This document shows positions 1-7,749 of a stretch of 9,513 nucleotides of DNA, piece after piece. The position numbers were made by a program, and so were the translations under genes. Where the stretch lies: assembly GCA_007133745.1 (NCBI GenBank), contig SLMC01000238.1, positions 1 through 9,513 on the forward strand. The letters run 5' to 3'. Under the pieces are notes generated by a model. That model searched no databases. It was given only the letters and a program-made list of their open reading frames with translations, and had not been told where the DNA came from. This stretch comes from Kiritimatiellia bacterium. GTDB lineage: Bacteria; Verrucomicrobiota; Kiritimatiellia; UBA8416; SLMC01. The stretch's first letter is position 1. Each line of letters begins with the position of its first letter.

Positions 1-2
1 CG

Positions 3-3000
3 GTTCTCCCGGATGTTAATTGCGTGCGGGTTCCTGACGTCACCGACCTTGTCGTTGAATGGCCCGAGGCCACTTTGTGGACGGTGAGCGCCGTCGATCC
101 GTATGCTATGCCAGTGCTTGCTCTCTCCAAATCGGTCGTCCCCACAGCGGATGTGGCGCATCACGGCAGTGTGACCTATACGGTTATCCTGAGCAATACC
201 GGCACGTTGGACGACGCCAACGCCCTCTTCACCGACACGCTGCCCGCTGCGGTAAATTTTGGCAGCTTCATCGGCGCGAGCCACGGCGCGAACGTCGCCG
301 GTAACACCATCACCTGGAGCGGCACGGTGTTCTCGGACACGAACCGCACCTGGGTTTTCACCGCGCACCACGTCGGCGACTACGCCGAGACGGTGACGAA
401 CACGGCGTACTTCTCCGGCACGGTGCAGGCCGGCAGCCACGGGGCCACCTTCACGGTGGAGCCGAATTACCCGCCGGTGCTGGCCCCGATTGGCGCGCAG
501 GAGATCGACCAGTGGGACACGGTGGCCTTCATCGCCACCGCTATCGATGCCAACGTCAATGATACCCTGACCTTCTCGCTGGATGCGGGATCGGTGGGCA
601 GTATCACGTCGGCAGGCACGTACACCTGGGCCACCGACGGCAGCGTGACGCCCGGCGTCTACACGGCCACCGTCCGCGTGAGCGACGGCGCGCTGGAGGA
701 TGCGGAGACGGTCGAAATTACGGTCAATCCGGTCTGCCTCGACACGGTCAACTTGAGCATCACCAACGCGGGGAACATCTACACCGGGACGGTGGTGAAT
801 TTCTCGGCGGCGTTCACGCCCGATCCCTTCACCACGCCCTACAGCTACACCCTCGACTACGACGACGGAACCGCGCCGGTTTCCGACAGCGACAGCGCGA
901 ACCCCTTCAACTTCACGCGCGCGTACGCCGTCACCGGCACGTACACGGTCGAGTTCACGGCCTGGAACTGCGTCCTCGGTGAACCGGTTAGCGATAGCGT
1001 CACGTTCGAGGTGTTGGAACGGCCCGTGGCCGCGCTCGACATCTTCAAGTCGGTCACGCCAAACCGGGATGTGACGTATCACGGCACGGTGACGTATACG
1101 GTCTTCCTGGAAAACGTGGGAATGAATGATGACGCTAACGTCCTGTTCACCGACACGCTGCCTGCGGAGGTCTTCTTCGGCGGCTTCGTCGGCGATAGTC
1201 ACGGCGCGCAAGTCTCCGGCAACACCATCACCTGGAGCGGCGCGTTGCCCGCTGAACAGGGGCTAACCTGGGTGTTCACCGCGCAGCACGTTGGGGATTA
1301 CCTGGACGTGGTGACGAACACGGCGGAGTTCTCCGGCACGTTGCAGACTGGCAGCGCGACGGCCACGTTCACCGTAGAAGAAACGCCCGCGCCCGCGCTT
1401 AGCATTGCCAAGTCGGTCGCGCCGGAGCAGGATGTGGCCTACCTCGGTGTCGTCACCTATACCGTCACCCTGAGCAACACCGGCGACGGCGACGACACGG
1501 ACGCCCACTTCACCGACACGCTGCCGGATGAGGTCAGCTTCGGCGGCTTTATCGGTGACAGTCACGGCGCGCAAGTCTCCGGCAACACCATCACCTGGAA
1601 TGGGACGCTGAACGCGGGAGACATCCGCACCTGGGTCTTTACCGCCGTACACACCGGCGATTACGCAGATGTGGTGACGAATACGGCGCACTTTTCCGGC
1701 GCGCTGGATACGGGCAGCGACGATGCCGTGTTCACCGTCGAGCCGAACTACGCGCCGGTGCTGGCTGCAATCGGCGATCAGACGGTTGACCAATGGGAGA
1801 CGTTGACCTTCACCGCCACCGCCACCGATGCCAACGTCAATGACACGCTGACCTTCTCGCTCGATGCCGGTTCGGTGGGCAGCATCACGCCGGATGGCGC
1901 GTTCACATGGACGCCGACAGAACATGGCGTCTACACGGCCACCATCCGCGTGCGCGACGCCGGCGGCTTGGAGGCTTTCGAAGCCATCACTATCACCGTA
2001 AACTACGTTTGTGTCGCCATCAGCGATATCGACTTGAACGTCACCAGCGCGGGCACGATCTACACCGACACGCGCGTACACTTCACCGCCACCTTCAGCC
2101 CGGAACACTTCAGCACGCCCTACAGCTATACTCTCGATCATGGCGACGGCGCGCTCCCGGTCTCCGGCGTCAGCAGCGCCGATCCGTTCACCTTCACGCA
2201 TACTTACACTGCCACCGGCGTATACACCGCTACCTTTGCCGCCTGGAATTGCGCGATGACTGAACCGATCACCGACACCGTCACGCTCACCGTCTACGAA
2301 CCGGGTGTGTGCGTGGACATCAACGACGTTACGTTGAGCCTGCTCACGACTGGCGACATCTACACCGACACGGTGGTTGAATTCTCGGCAGACCTCGTCC
2401 CTAACGATCTGACCTTGCCCTATACCTACACCATCGACTACGGCGACGGCGCGACCTTCGGCCCGGCCTCTTCTGTCAGCGATCCCCACGTCTTCACTCA
2501 CACCTACGCTGCGCCGGGCACGTATACCGTCGAGTTTGCCGTCTGGAACTGCGGGATGACTGAGCCTATCACCGATAGCGTCACGTTCACTGTGCGCGCC
2601 CCGGATGTATGCGTGGATGTCAGCGATGTGACGTTGAGCCTACTCACGACGGACGCCATTTACACGGATAAGGTCGTGGAGTTCTTCGCCAACCTCGTCC
2701 CCAACGATTTGACCCTGCCCTACACCTATACCATTGACTACGGCGACGGCGCGACCTTCGGCCCGGCCTCCGGCGACAGTAATCCCCACGTCTTCACTTA
2801 CACCTACGCCGCGCCGGGCACCTATACCGTCACGTTTGCCGCCTGGAATTGCGCGATGACCGAGCCGCTCGCCAGCAGCGTCGAGGTGATCGTGCAAGAA
2901 CCCGCAGCCGTGTGCGTCGAGATCGAGGCAATCGACTTGCAGGTGCTCACTGCGGGGACGCCATACACCGACACCAAGATCACCTTCAGCGTCGATATTG

Positions 3001-3542
3001 CACCTCACAATGCCGCCAAACCCTACACCTACACCCTCGACTACGGCGACGGTACGCTCCCGGTCTCCGGCGTCAGCAGCGCCGATCCCTTCACCTTTAC
3101 GCATACCTACACCGCCACCGGTGTGTACACGGCCACCTTCGCCGCCTGGAATTGCGCGATGACCGCGCCAATTACAGAGACTGTCATCGTCACCGTCTAC
3201 GAACCGGGTGTGTGCGTGAACATTAGCAACGTTGAATTGAATTTGCGCACCTCCGGCGACATCTATCCCGGCGTTCAAGTAACCTGGCAAGCCATTCTCG
3301 CGCCGCAAGGGGCCAGCGTGCCCTATAGCTACACCATCGACTACGGCGATGGCGTCACGCTGACGGAGACCAGCGACAGCAACCCCCTCGTGCTGCATCA
3401 CACCTACACCGATCCCGCGACGTACACCGTCACGTTGTCGGCCTGGAATTGCGGGATGACCGACCCGGTGAGTGACACGGGGCAGGTGGTGATCCACACG
3501 CCGTCTAATATCTATCTCCCGTTAGTCGTGCGGAATCGATAA
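3..3542 (+). CDS. Partial giant secreted/cell-surface repeat protein (DUF11, Ig/cadherin-like and PKD modules), 3' part only
   Basis: The frame is open to the left edge, so the true start and any signal peptide lie outside; the GTG at 24 is only the first start-like codon in view. Residues below are numbered from it. Seen: a DUF11 repeat at about 31-146 (SNTG, FTDTLP, NTITWSG), an Ig/cadherin-like domain at 150-236 (DANVNDTLTFSLDAGS), a PKD-like unit at 237-332, DUF11 repeats at 336-452 and 456-572, a second Ig-like domain at 574-660, then five PKD-like units at 662-1160 (Y-YTIDYGDG, HTY, GTYTVTFAAWNC). Each PKD unit carries one Cys near its start and one in AWNC. The protein ends in IYLPLVVRNR, a tag I associate with secreted Chloroflexota proteins. 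No enzyme motif or membrane anchor is visible in this part. Such modules usually make extended stalks, adhesins or S-layer-like surface proteins; the exact role is unknown. It converges on the LTD/PLD gene. Confidence 0.87.
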   Translation, partial: VLPDVNCVRVPDVTDLVVEWPEATLWTVSAVDPYAMPVLALSKSVVPTADVAHHGSVTYTVILSNTGTLDDANALFTDTLPAAVNFGSFIGASHGANVAGNTITWSGTVFSDTNRTWVFTAHHVGDYAETVTNTAYFSGTVQAGSHGATFTVEPNYPPVLAPIGAQEIDQWDTVAFIATAIDANVNDTLTFSLDAGSVGSITSAGTYTWATDGSVTPGVYTATVRVSDGALEDAETVEITVNPVCLDTVNLSITNAGNIYTGTVVNFSAAFTPDPFTTPYSYTLDYDDGTAPVSDSDSANPFNFTRAYAVTGTYTVEFTAWNCVLGEPVSDSVTFEVLERPVAALDIFKSVTPNRDVTYHGTVTYTVFLENVGMNDDANVLFTDTLPAEVFFGGFVGDSHGAQVSGNTITWSGALPAEQGLTWVFTAQHVGDYLDVVTNTAEFSGTLQTGSATATFTVEETPAPALSIAKSVAPEQDVAYLGVVTYTVTLSNTGDGDDTDAHFTDTLPDEVSFGGFIGDSHGAQVSGNTITWNGTLNAGDIRTWVFTAVHTGDYADVVTNTAHFSGALDTGSDDAVFTVEPNYAPVLAAIGDQTVDQWETLTFTATATDANVNDTLTFSLDAGSVGSITPDGAFTWTPTEHGVYTATIRVRDAGGLEAFEAITITVNYVCVAISDIDLNVTSAGTIYTDTRVHFTATFSPEHFSTPYSYTLDHGDGALPVSGVSSADPFTFTHTYTATGVYTATFAAWNCAMTEPITDTVTLTVYEPGVCVDINDVTLSLLTTGDIYTDTVVEFSADLVPNDLTLPYTYTIDYGDGATFGPASSVSDPHVFTHTYAAPGTYTVEFAVWNCGMTEPITDSVTFTVRAPDVCVDVSDVTLSLLTTDAIYTDKVVEFFANLVPNDLTLPYTYTIDYGDGATFGPASGDSNPHVFTYTYAAPGTYTVTFAAWNCAMTEPLASSVEVIVQEPAAVCVEIEAIDLQVLTAGTPYTDTKITFSVDIAPHNAAKPYTYTLDYGDGTLPVSGVSSADPFTFTHTYTATGVYTATFAAWNCAMTAPITETVIVTVYEPGVCVNISNVELNLRTSGDIYPGVQVTWQAILAPQGASVPYSYTIDYGDGVTLTETSDSNPLVLHHTYTDPATYTVTLSAWNCGMTDPVSDTGQVVIHTPSNIYLPLVVRNR
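1197..1599 (+). repeat. Adjacent DUF11 repeat copies with a 40-bp identical core
   Basis: An identical 40-bp stretch occurs at 1197-1236 and 1560-1599, encoding DSHGAQVSGNTITW in the second and third DUF11 repeats. The first DUF11 repeat (about 114-461) has a diverged version of the same segment (ASHGANVAGNTITWSG). The second and third repeats are therefore a more recent duplication, or have been homogenised by gene conversion. The repeat is internal to the coding sequence. Confidence 0.8.
2007..3542 (+). repeat. Five tandem PKD-like coding units, period about 300 bp
   Basis: Units begin at 2007, 2307, 2607, 2910 and 3210, each starting with the residues VCV and containing the DYGDG/DHGDG turn and an AWNC or VWNC motif near the end. 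The spacing is 100, 100, 101 and 100 codons. Units two and three share an exact 35-bp block (2436-2470 and 2736-2770). Units one and four share exact 34-bp (2152-2185 and 3055-3088) and 28-bp (2288-2315 and 3191-3218) blocks. A more diverged sixth copy lies upstream at about 732-1020. The array is part of the reading frame and encodes the C-terminal stalk of the surface protein. Confidence 0.88.
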
Positions 3543-3558
3543 CCTGTAGATTGCGTTA

Positions 3559-3594
3559 CAAAGCGTCCCGACCTGACCTGGTCGGGACGCTTTG
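3559..3594. terminator. Strong symmetric stem-loop between convergent genes, probable bidirectional terminator
   Basis: The 15-nt arm CAAAGCGTCCCGACC at 3559-3573 is perfectly complementary to 3580-3594, with a 6-nt loop (TGACCT). It starts 16 bp after the stop of the plus-strand gene and 22 bp after the stop of the minus-strand gene. There is no long T run after either arm (only TTTGTGTGTG on plus), so it is not a textbook intrinsic terminator. The position and the stability of the stem make termination or mRNA 3'-end protection for both genes the most likely role. Confidence 0.8.
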
Positions 3595-3616
3595 TGTGTG
3601 GGAGGTGCATTAAGCG

Positions 3617-6600
3617 TCACGGCATCTGGTCGTCCACATGCCCCGGCGAGGGCGGATACCAACTACGGAAGTCCACGCTGCAATCGTCGGTGTCGTAGTA
3701 GACGGGGACGCGCTGGAGGGAATGTAGCCAGTTTTCGACGCCGGGATGCGGGATGACGCCGGGGTAGGTCGCGTTGCCCCAGACTACCACATCTACTGGG
3801 GTGTCGTCTGGGCCGAGCAAGAGCACCTGGTCGCCGGCGTTGGCTAGATTCCACTCGCCGGTGCCCCAGGCGGTGTACCGGATCATCGTGGGGGTTTCGC
3901 TCAAGTTGAAAAGCTCATAATCTGCCTGGGGGACGCCGGCATTTCCGCCACGCCCCGCGATCACGACGACGCCTCCTGGTGCGATCATTGCCTTGTCCGG
4001 GAAACGGTACATCGCCTCGAAGCGGTCGGGCGTCTCGGCATCCCCGATTTTGTAGTCGCTCAAATCGATGATGTGGGGGGTAGGGTTGTAGATTTCGACC
4101 CATTGCCGCTCTACGTTGCCGGTGGCGTAGTAGACCTCGCTGATGACCAGGTAGTTGACCGGCGGGGCGGGCGGCGTGTAGTTGCGCATCACCAGGGGCA
4201 GCATCACTGGGCTGGACATCCACCAATCGTACTCGAAGGAGGCCGCCAGATAGGCGTACACTTCGTTGGAGCGGATTTGGAGCGCGACTTCGCGGTTGAG
4301 TTTACTGGAGTTCTCGCTGCCGTTGATGGAGCCGACGTGGGCATAGCCGCCCTCATTTTGCAAATAGACCAGCACGATTTTGGAATGGATACCGTTGCCG
4401 GTGGTATTTGCCAGCACAGCGCTCATATCCAGCCCTTCTGCACGGGCGATTTCGTGGACGACGTTGAGCGTGTGGCGATTTTCTGGCGGTTCCGGCAAGT
4501 GCTCGGCGAACGATTGGCCGTTGAGGATGATGCGCACCTTCGCGCCACGCCGGGCTGCTTCGGTATAGGCATCCAGGCGCACGTTGGGGCCATCGCCCCA
4601 GGCGGCGTACTCGTAGAGCTGTGCCACGTAGATAGTGTCGCCCGCGCCAGCCCGGTTGACCAGGCCGAGCAGGGAATCGCTCTGGCGCAGCGCGGCCTCT
4701 GGCGCGGTGAGTAGCTCGAAGTCGAATGTGCCGCTGATCACCAGCGGCTCCGGGAACTGCACCGTGTAGCTGATCGCGTCCCAGGTGCTCAGGTCGGGCG
4801 GGATGATGGGCGGGCCGTACTTGCTGTAGAAGTCGCCTGTGTTACTTGCCGACCAGCGCAGGATGTCGTAATGGCGGCCATCGCCCAGGTCGAGTTCGAA
4901 GATGTCGAGGGCGCGCTGCACCACGCCGGGCGCGTTGGTCGCAATCAGCGCGCCCCGCGAGCCATACGTGCCGGCGCTTTTGTCGTCGGAGGGGAGGCTG
5001 CTGCTGGTGAAGTTCTGCGTGCCGATGATCGCCCAGGTATCGTCCACAATGACCATTTTGGCGTGGATGAAGCGGTAGCGGCTGAAGATCCTGGGGGCAG
5101 TGCTTTTGTTGACCATAAACCAGCACGCGCCGTTCCCGGTCATCTCCAGTTCCTGGCATAGCCAAAGCTGCGTTTGCCAATCCTGGTGATTTTCGCCGAG
5201 ACCCACCGGCGAACCTTCGAGTAACAGCGTGACCTCCACGCCGGCGTTGGCTTGTTCGATGAGGGTCAGCATAATATCGGGATGACGCAGGGTATAGATT
5301 TCTATCTTGATGCTCTCTCGCGCGCCCGTGAGCAGGTCGTGAATCACGGTATAAGCGTTATCAGGCGTGATGCCCACCATCACGGTGGCCGGTTCGGTCA
5401 CTTGGAGCGGCCAGAACAGCGGATCGAGTGCCCATCCCGGATACAACACGCGCCGTCCGAGCAGGGGATCGTGGGTGCTCTGAATCCAATCCGCTGCCGT
5501 GTCCGTATCGGCGATGGGCAGGCCCGTGACCTCATCGGGGATGCGGTAGAGGATTTGGCCGGTTTCGCGTCCGGCGCGATAGGGCTGGATGGCCGGGCCG
5601 TGCCATCCGGGCATGGGGAGTTGTCCGGCTTTGTAGACCACCGTGTCGATAAAGTTGCCCTCAGCGTCGCGGAGCAGCACTTCATCCCCGGCGTCTGTCA
5701 GATTGAGCCACGGATTGAGGACATAGTCGGGCGGAAAGCCAAACGAGATGGAGAAGGGCACACTCTCGCGGGCAATCCACACGCGCTGCCCCACATTGAT
5801 TGAAATATCGGGCAGGGTGCGGCAGACGAAACTGTAGCTGACATCTTTACATAACTGCCAGTCAATCAGCGTGGCCGGCGCGGTGCCGGCGTTGACCAGT
5901 TGTACCGCCTCGTCTGTGTCATTGGGTTGATAGCCGTCATAAAGCACGCCGGAAATCAGCACATAAGCCTCGCCCACCTGCGTCGTCCATGCCGCGACGT
6001 TGTTCCCCGGATCGACATCCGAGGTGACGGTGGTGGCGGTGATGCGGTTGGTGAGCAGTCCCCCGGCATCGGCGGCCAGTTGCCCGGTCAACGTGATGAC
6101 GTGGGTATCACCGGGAAGCACCGTGCCAACGTCCCAGGTGAGCGTTTGCCCGATGTGGCTGAAGCCGAATGTGCTCTCTTGGGCCACCAGGTCAATGCCG
6201 ATGGGCAGCGTGTCGGTGATGCGCGTCCCCTCGGCGGGATAGTCACCGGTGTTCGAGAGGTGGATGGTGTAGGTGATGCGGCTTGCGATGGCCGCCGTGA
6301 GCGGCCCGGTCTTGCTGATGCTCAAATCCGCTGTTGGGGGGATGACCACCGTCTCCCAGGCGGCGACGTTGTTCGTCGTGGTCAGCTCCTCGGTGATCGT
6401 GGTGGCCGTGATGTGGTTGGTGATGCTGCCCACGGCCGTCGGCGCGATCTGGCCTGTCAGCGTGATGCACGGCGCGGCTCCGGGGAGCACCTCGCCTAGC
6501 TCCCAGAGCAGGGTGGGCGTGCGCTCGGTGAAGGTGAACGCGCTGGTCTGCGTCACAAAAGCGACCTCGGCGGGGAGGGTGTCAGTCAGCCGCACCGCGC

Positions 6601-7720
6601 TGGCCGGGAGTCGCCCCGTGTTCGTGAGGCACAGGTGGTAGGTAATCAGCTCGCCGGCGACGATGGTGGGCGGCCCGGTTTTGCCGGCCTCCAGATTGGG
6701 GAGTAAGGGTTGCACATAGGCAATCCAAGCCGTGATGTTGTTAAGTTGATAAGGTTCCGTTGTCACCGTCGTGGCTGTGAGTGGGCTGGTGAGGATTCCC
6801 CCCGGTGCGCTGTCGGTGATGCGTGCTGTTATGGTGATAGTATGCCGTACCGCTGTGGGCACATCGCCCAATTCCCAGAGCAGGATGGGCGCGCTCTCCG
6901 TGAAGGTGAACGCGCTCTCTTGGTACAGGAACTCGGCTACTGGGGGGAGCGTCTTGGTTAGTTGAGTCCCGGCAGCGACATGGCCGCCATAGTTGATCAA
7001 GCTCACGACGTAGCTCACGGTATCTCCGGCTATGACCTCGGCGGGGCCTGATAGGCTGACTTCGAGATCGGCGCGTGTGGCGTGGAGTGGGGCGGTCGCG
7101 GAATTGGTCGCGCGCGGTGTTCCGTTGATAGGGTTGCCGTCAGCATCGTGCCCGTTGCGGATGACGCCGTCGTTGTCGGCCCAGTTGTCGGGCGTGTCGG
7201 GGGCCAGCGGGTCGATGCGCTCCATCGTGTGTTTCGGGCTGTTGGTGCCGGCGGGCCACGTCCCGCCAGGGGCGTTGGCCGTATCGACCGGTTCGCCCAG
7301 CGCGTTGGTCAGGGTGATGGCTTCGCCGTCGTTGAGGAGGTAATTCCCCTGTGCGAAGGACGAAACCACATCGGCAACAATATCCGAGATGGTGACATCG
7401 CTGTGCATCACCAGATAATATCCACGCGGCGCGATCTCTCCGGTCAGCTGGATGTTCATACCATCCAGGGTGATCAGCCGCCAGCCCTCCACAGACACCG
7501 TCAGGTGGCCTGGGTTGTGCAGTTCGATCCACTCGTGTCTCCAATTGCTGACGGTGCCCATCCACGCCACCTCGTTGATGACCACATTCCCCGGCGTCCA
7601 CCAGTCCGGGGCGGGGGGCGCGCCCTGCGAGGGCGGGCGTTGGCCGATAAGCCAGAAGGCTAACAAGGCGAGGCTCAGAGCGAGGGCTAACCCTAGTCGA
7701 TACCACCGTTTGTGCTGCAT
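3617..7720 (-). CDS. Secreted lamin-tail / DUF11 / phospholipase D-like (HKD) protein
   Basis: A complete 1367-aa protein. The ATG at 7718-7720 has a good ribosome site (AAGGAG, 6-nt spacer) and is followed by a signal peptide (KR at 4-5, hydrophobic stretch about 9-25). Domains in order: lamin-tail domain at about 43-200 (VINEVAWMG, EWIELHNP); DUF11 repeats at about 218-336, 342-458 and 464-582; a second LTD-like domain at about 586-700; a PLD domain pair at about 775-1168; and a third LTD at about 1190-1350 (VISEVYYATG, QWVEIYNP). The first HKD motif is H886-x-K888-x4-D893 followed by GTQN (900-903). The second is H1112-x-K1114 followed by GSIN (1130-1133), SENSS and NRE, but the Asp position is Tyr1119. 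The PLD superfamily cleaves phosphodiester bonds in DNA or phospholipids through paired HxK motifs, so a secreted nuclease or phospholipase is inferred; the substrate is unknown. MLPLVMRN at 1173-1180 resembles the C-terminal tag of the convergent neighbour but is internal here. No C-terminal anchor is seen. Confidence 0.93.
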   Translation of the reverse strand: MQHKRWYRLGLALALSLALLAFWLIGQRPPSQGAPPAPDWWTPGNVVINEVAWMGTVSNWRHEWIELHNPGHLTVSVEGWRLITLDGMNIQLTGEIAPRGYYLVMHSDVTISDIVADVVSSFAQGNYLLNDGEAITLTNALGEPVDTANAPGGTWPAGTNSPKHTMERIDPLAPDTPDNWADNDGVIRNGHDADGNPINGTPRATNSATAPLHATRADLEVSLSGPAEVIAGDTVSYVVSLINYGGHVAAGTQLTKTLPPVAEFLYQESAFTFTESAPILLWELGDVPTAVRHTITITARITDSAPGGILTSPLTATTVTTEPYQLNNITAWIAYVQPLLPNLEAGKTGPPTIVAGELITYHLCLTNTGRLPASAVRLTDTLPAEVAFVTQTSAFTFTERTPTLLWELGEVLPGAAPCITLTGQIAPTAVGSITNHITATTITEELTTTNNVAAWETVVIPPTADLSISKTGPLTAAIASRITYTIHLSNTGDYPAEGTRITDTLPIGIDLVAQESTFGFSHIGQTLTWDVGTVLPGDTHVITLTGQLAADAGGLLTNRITATTVTSDVDPGNNVAAWTTQVGEAYVLISGVLYDGYQPNDTDEAVQLVNAGTAPATLIDWQLCKDVSYSFVCRTLPDISINVGQRVWIARESVPFSISFGFPPDYVLNPWLNLTDAGDEVLLRDAEGNFIDTVVYKAGQLPMPGWHGPAIQPYRAGRETGQILYRIPDEVTGLPIADTDTAADWIQSTHDPLLGRRVLYPGWALDPLFWPLQVTEPATVMVGITPDNAYTVIHDLLTGARESIKIEIYTLRHPDIMLTLIEQANAGVEVTLLLEGSPVGLGENHQDWQTQLWLCQELEMTGNGACWFMVNKSTAPRIFSRYRFIHAKMVIVDDTWAIIGTQNFTSSSLPSDDKSAGTYGSRGALIATNAPGVVQRALDIFELDLGDGRHYDILRWSASNTGDFYSKYGPPIIPPDLSTWDAISYTVQFPEPLVISGTFDFELLTAPEAALRQSDSLLGLVNRAGAGDTIYVAQLYEYAAWGDGPNVRLDAYTEAARRGAKVRIILNGQSFAEHLPEPPENRHTLNVVHEIARAEGLDMSAVLANTTGNGIHSKIVLVYLQNEGGYAHVGSINGSENSSKLNREVALQIRSNEVYAYLAASFEYDWWMSSPVMLPLVMRNYTPPAPPVNYLVISEVYYATGNVERQWVEIYNPTPHIIDLSDYKIGDAETPDRFEAMYRFPDKAMIAPGGVVVIAGRGGNAGVPQADYELFNLSETPTMIRYTAWGTGEWNLANAGDQVLLLGPDDTPVDVVVWGNATYPGVIPHPGVENWLHSLQRVPVYYDTDDCSVDFRSWYPPSPGHVDDQMP

Positions 7721-7726
7721 AATTGT

Positions 7727-7732
7727 CTCCTT
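7727..7732 (-). promoter_or_regulatory. Ribosome binding site of the LTD/PLD gene
   Basis: Read on the minus strand this is AAGGAG, followed by the 6-nt spacer ACAATT and then ATG. It is a near-ideal Shine-Dalgarno sequence and fixes the start at 7720, immediately ahead of the signal peptide. Confidence 0.85.
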
Positions 7733-7749
7733 GCAAATATGGGTTGTAA

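Noticed and set aside
1263..2501. A 412-codon open frame on the minus strand opposite the surface-protein gene
   Set aside because: Its product is Arg/Val/Gly-rich with no domain, while the plus frame encodes ordered, repeated DUF11/Ig/PKD domains. Long antisense frames are expected opposite GC-rich tandem repeats.
2640..3497. A 285-codon minus-strand open frame opposite the PKD array
   Set aside because: It repeats the same low-complexity pattern as the other antisense frame with the 300-bp period of the sense gene, so it is a shadow of the PKD units.
4073..4714. A 213-codon plus-strand open frame across the PLD region
   Set aside because: It lies opposite the conserved HKD2 motif of the minus-strand gene, shows no recognisable domain, and has no ribosome site that I could see.
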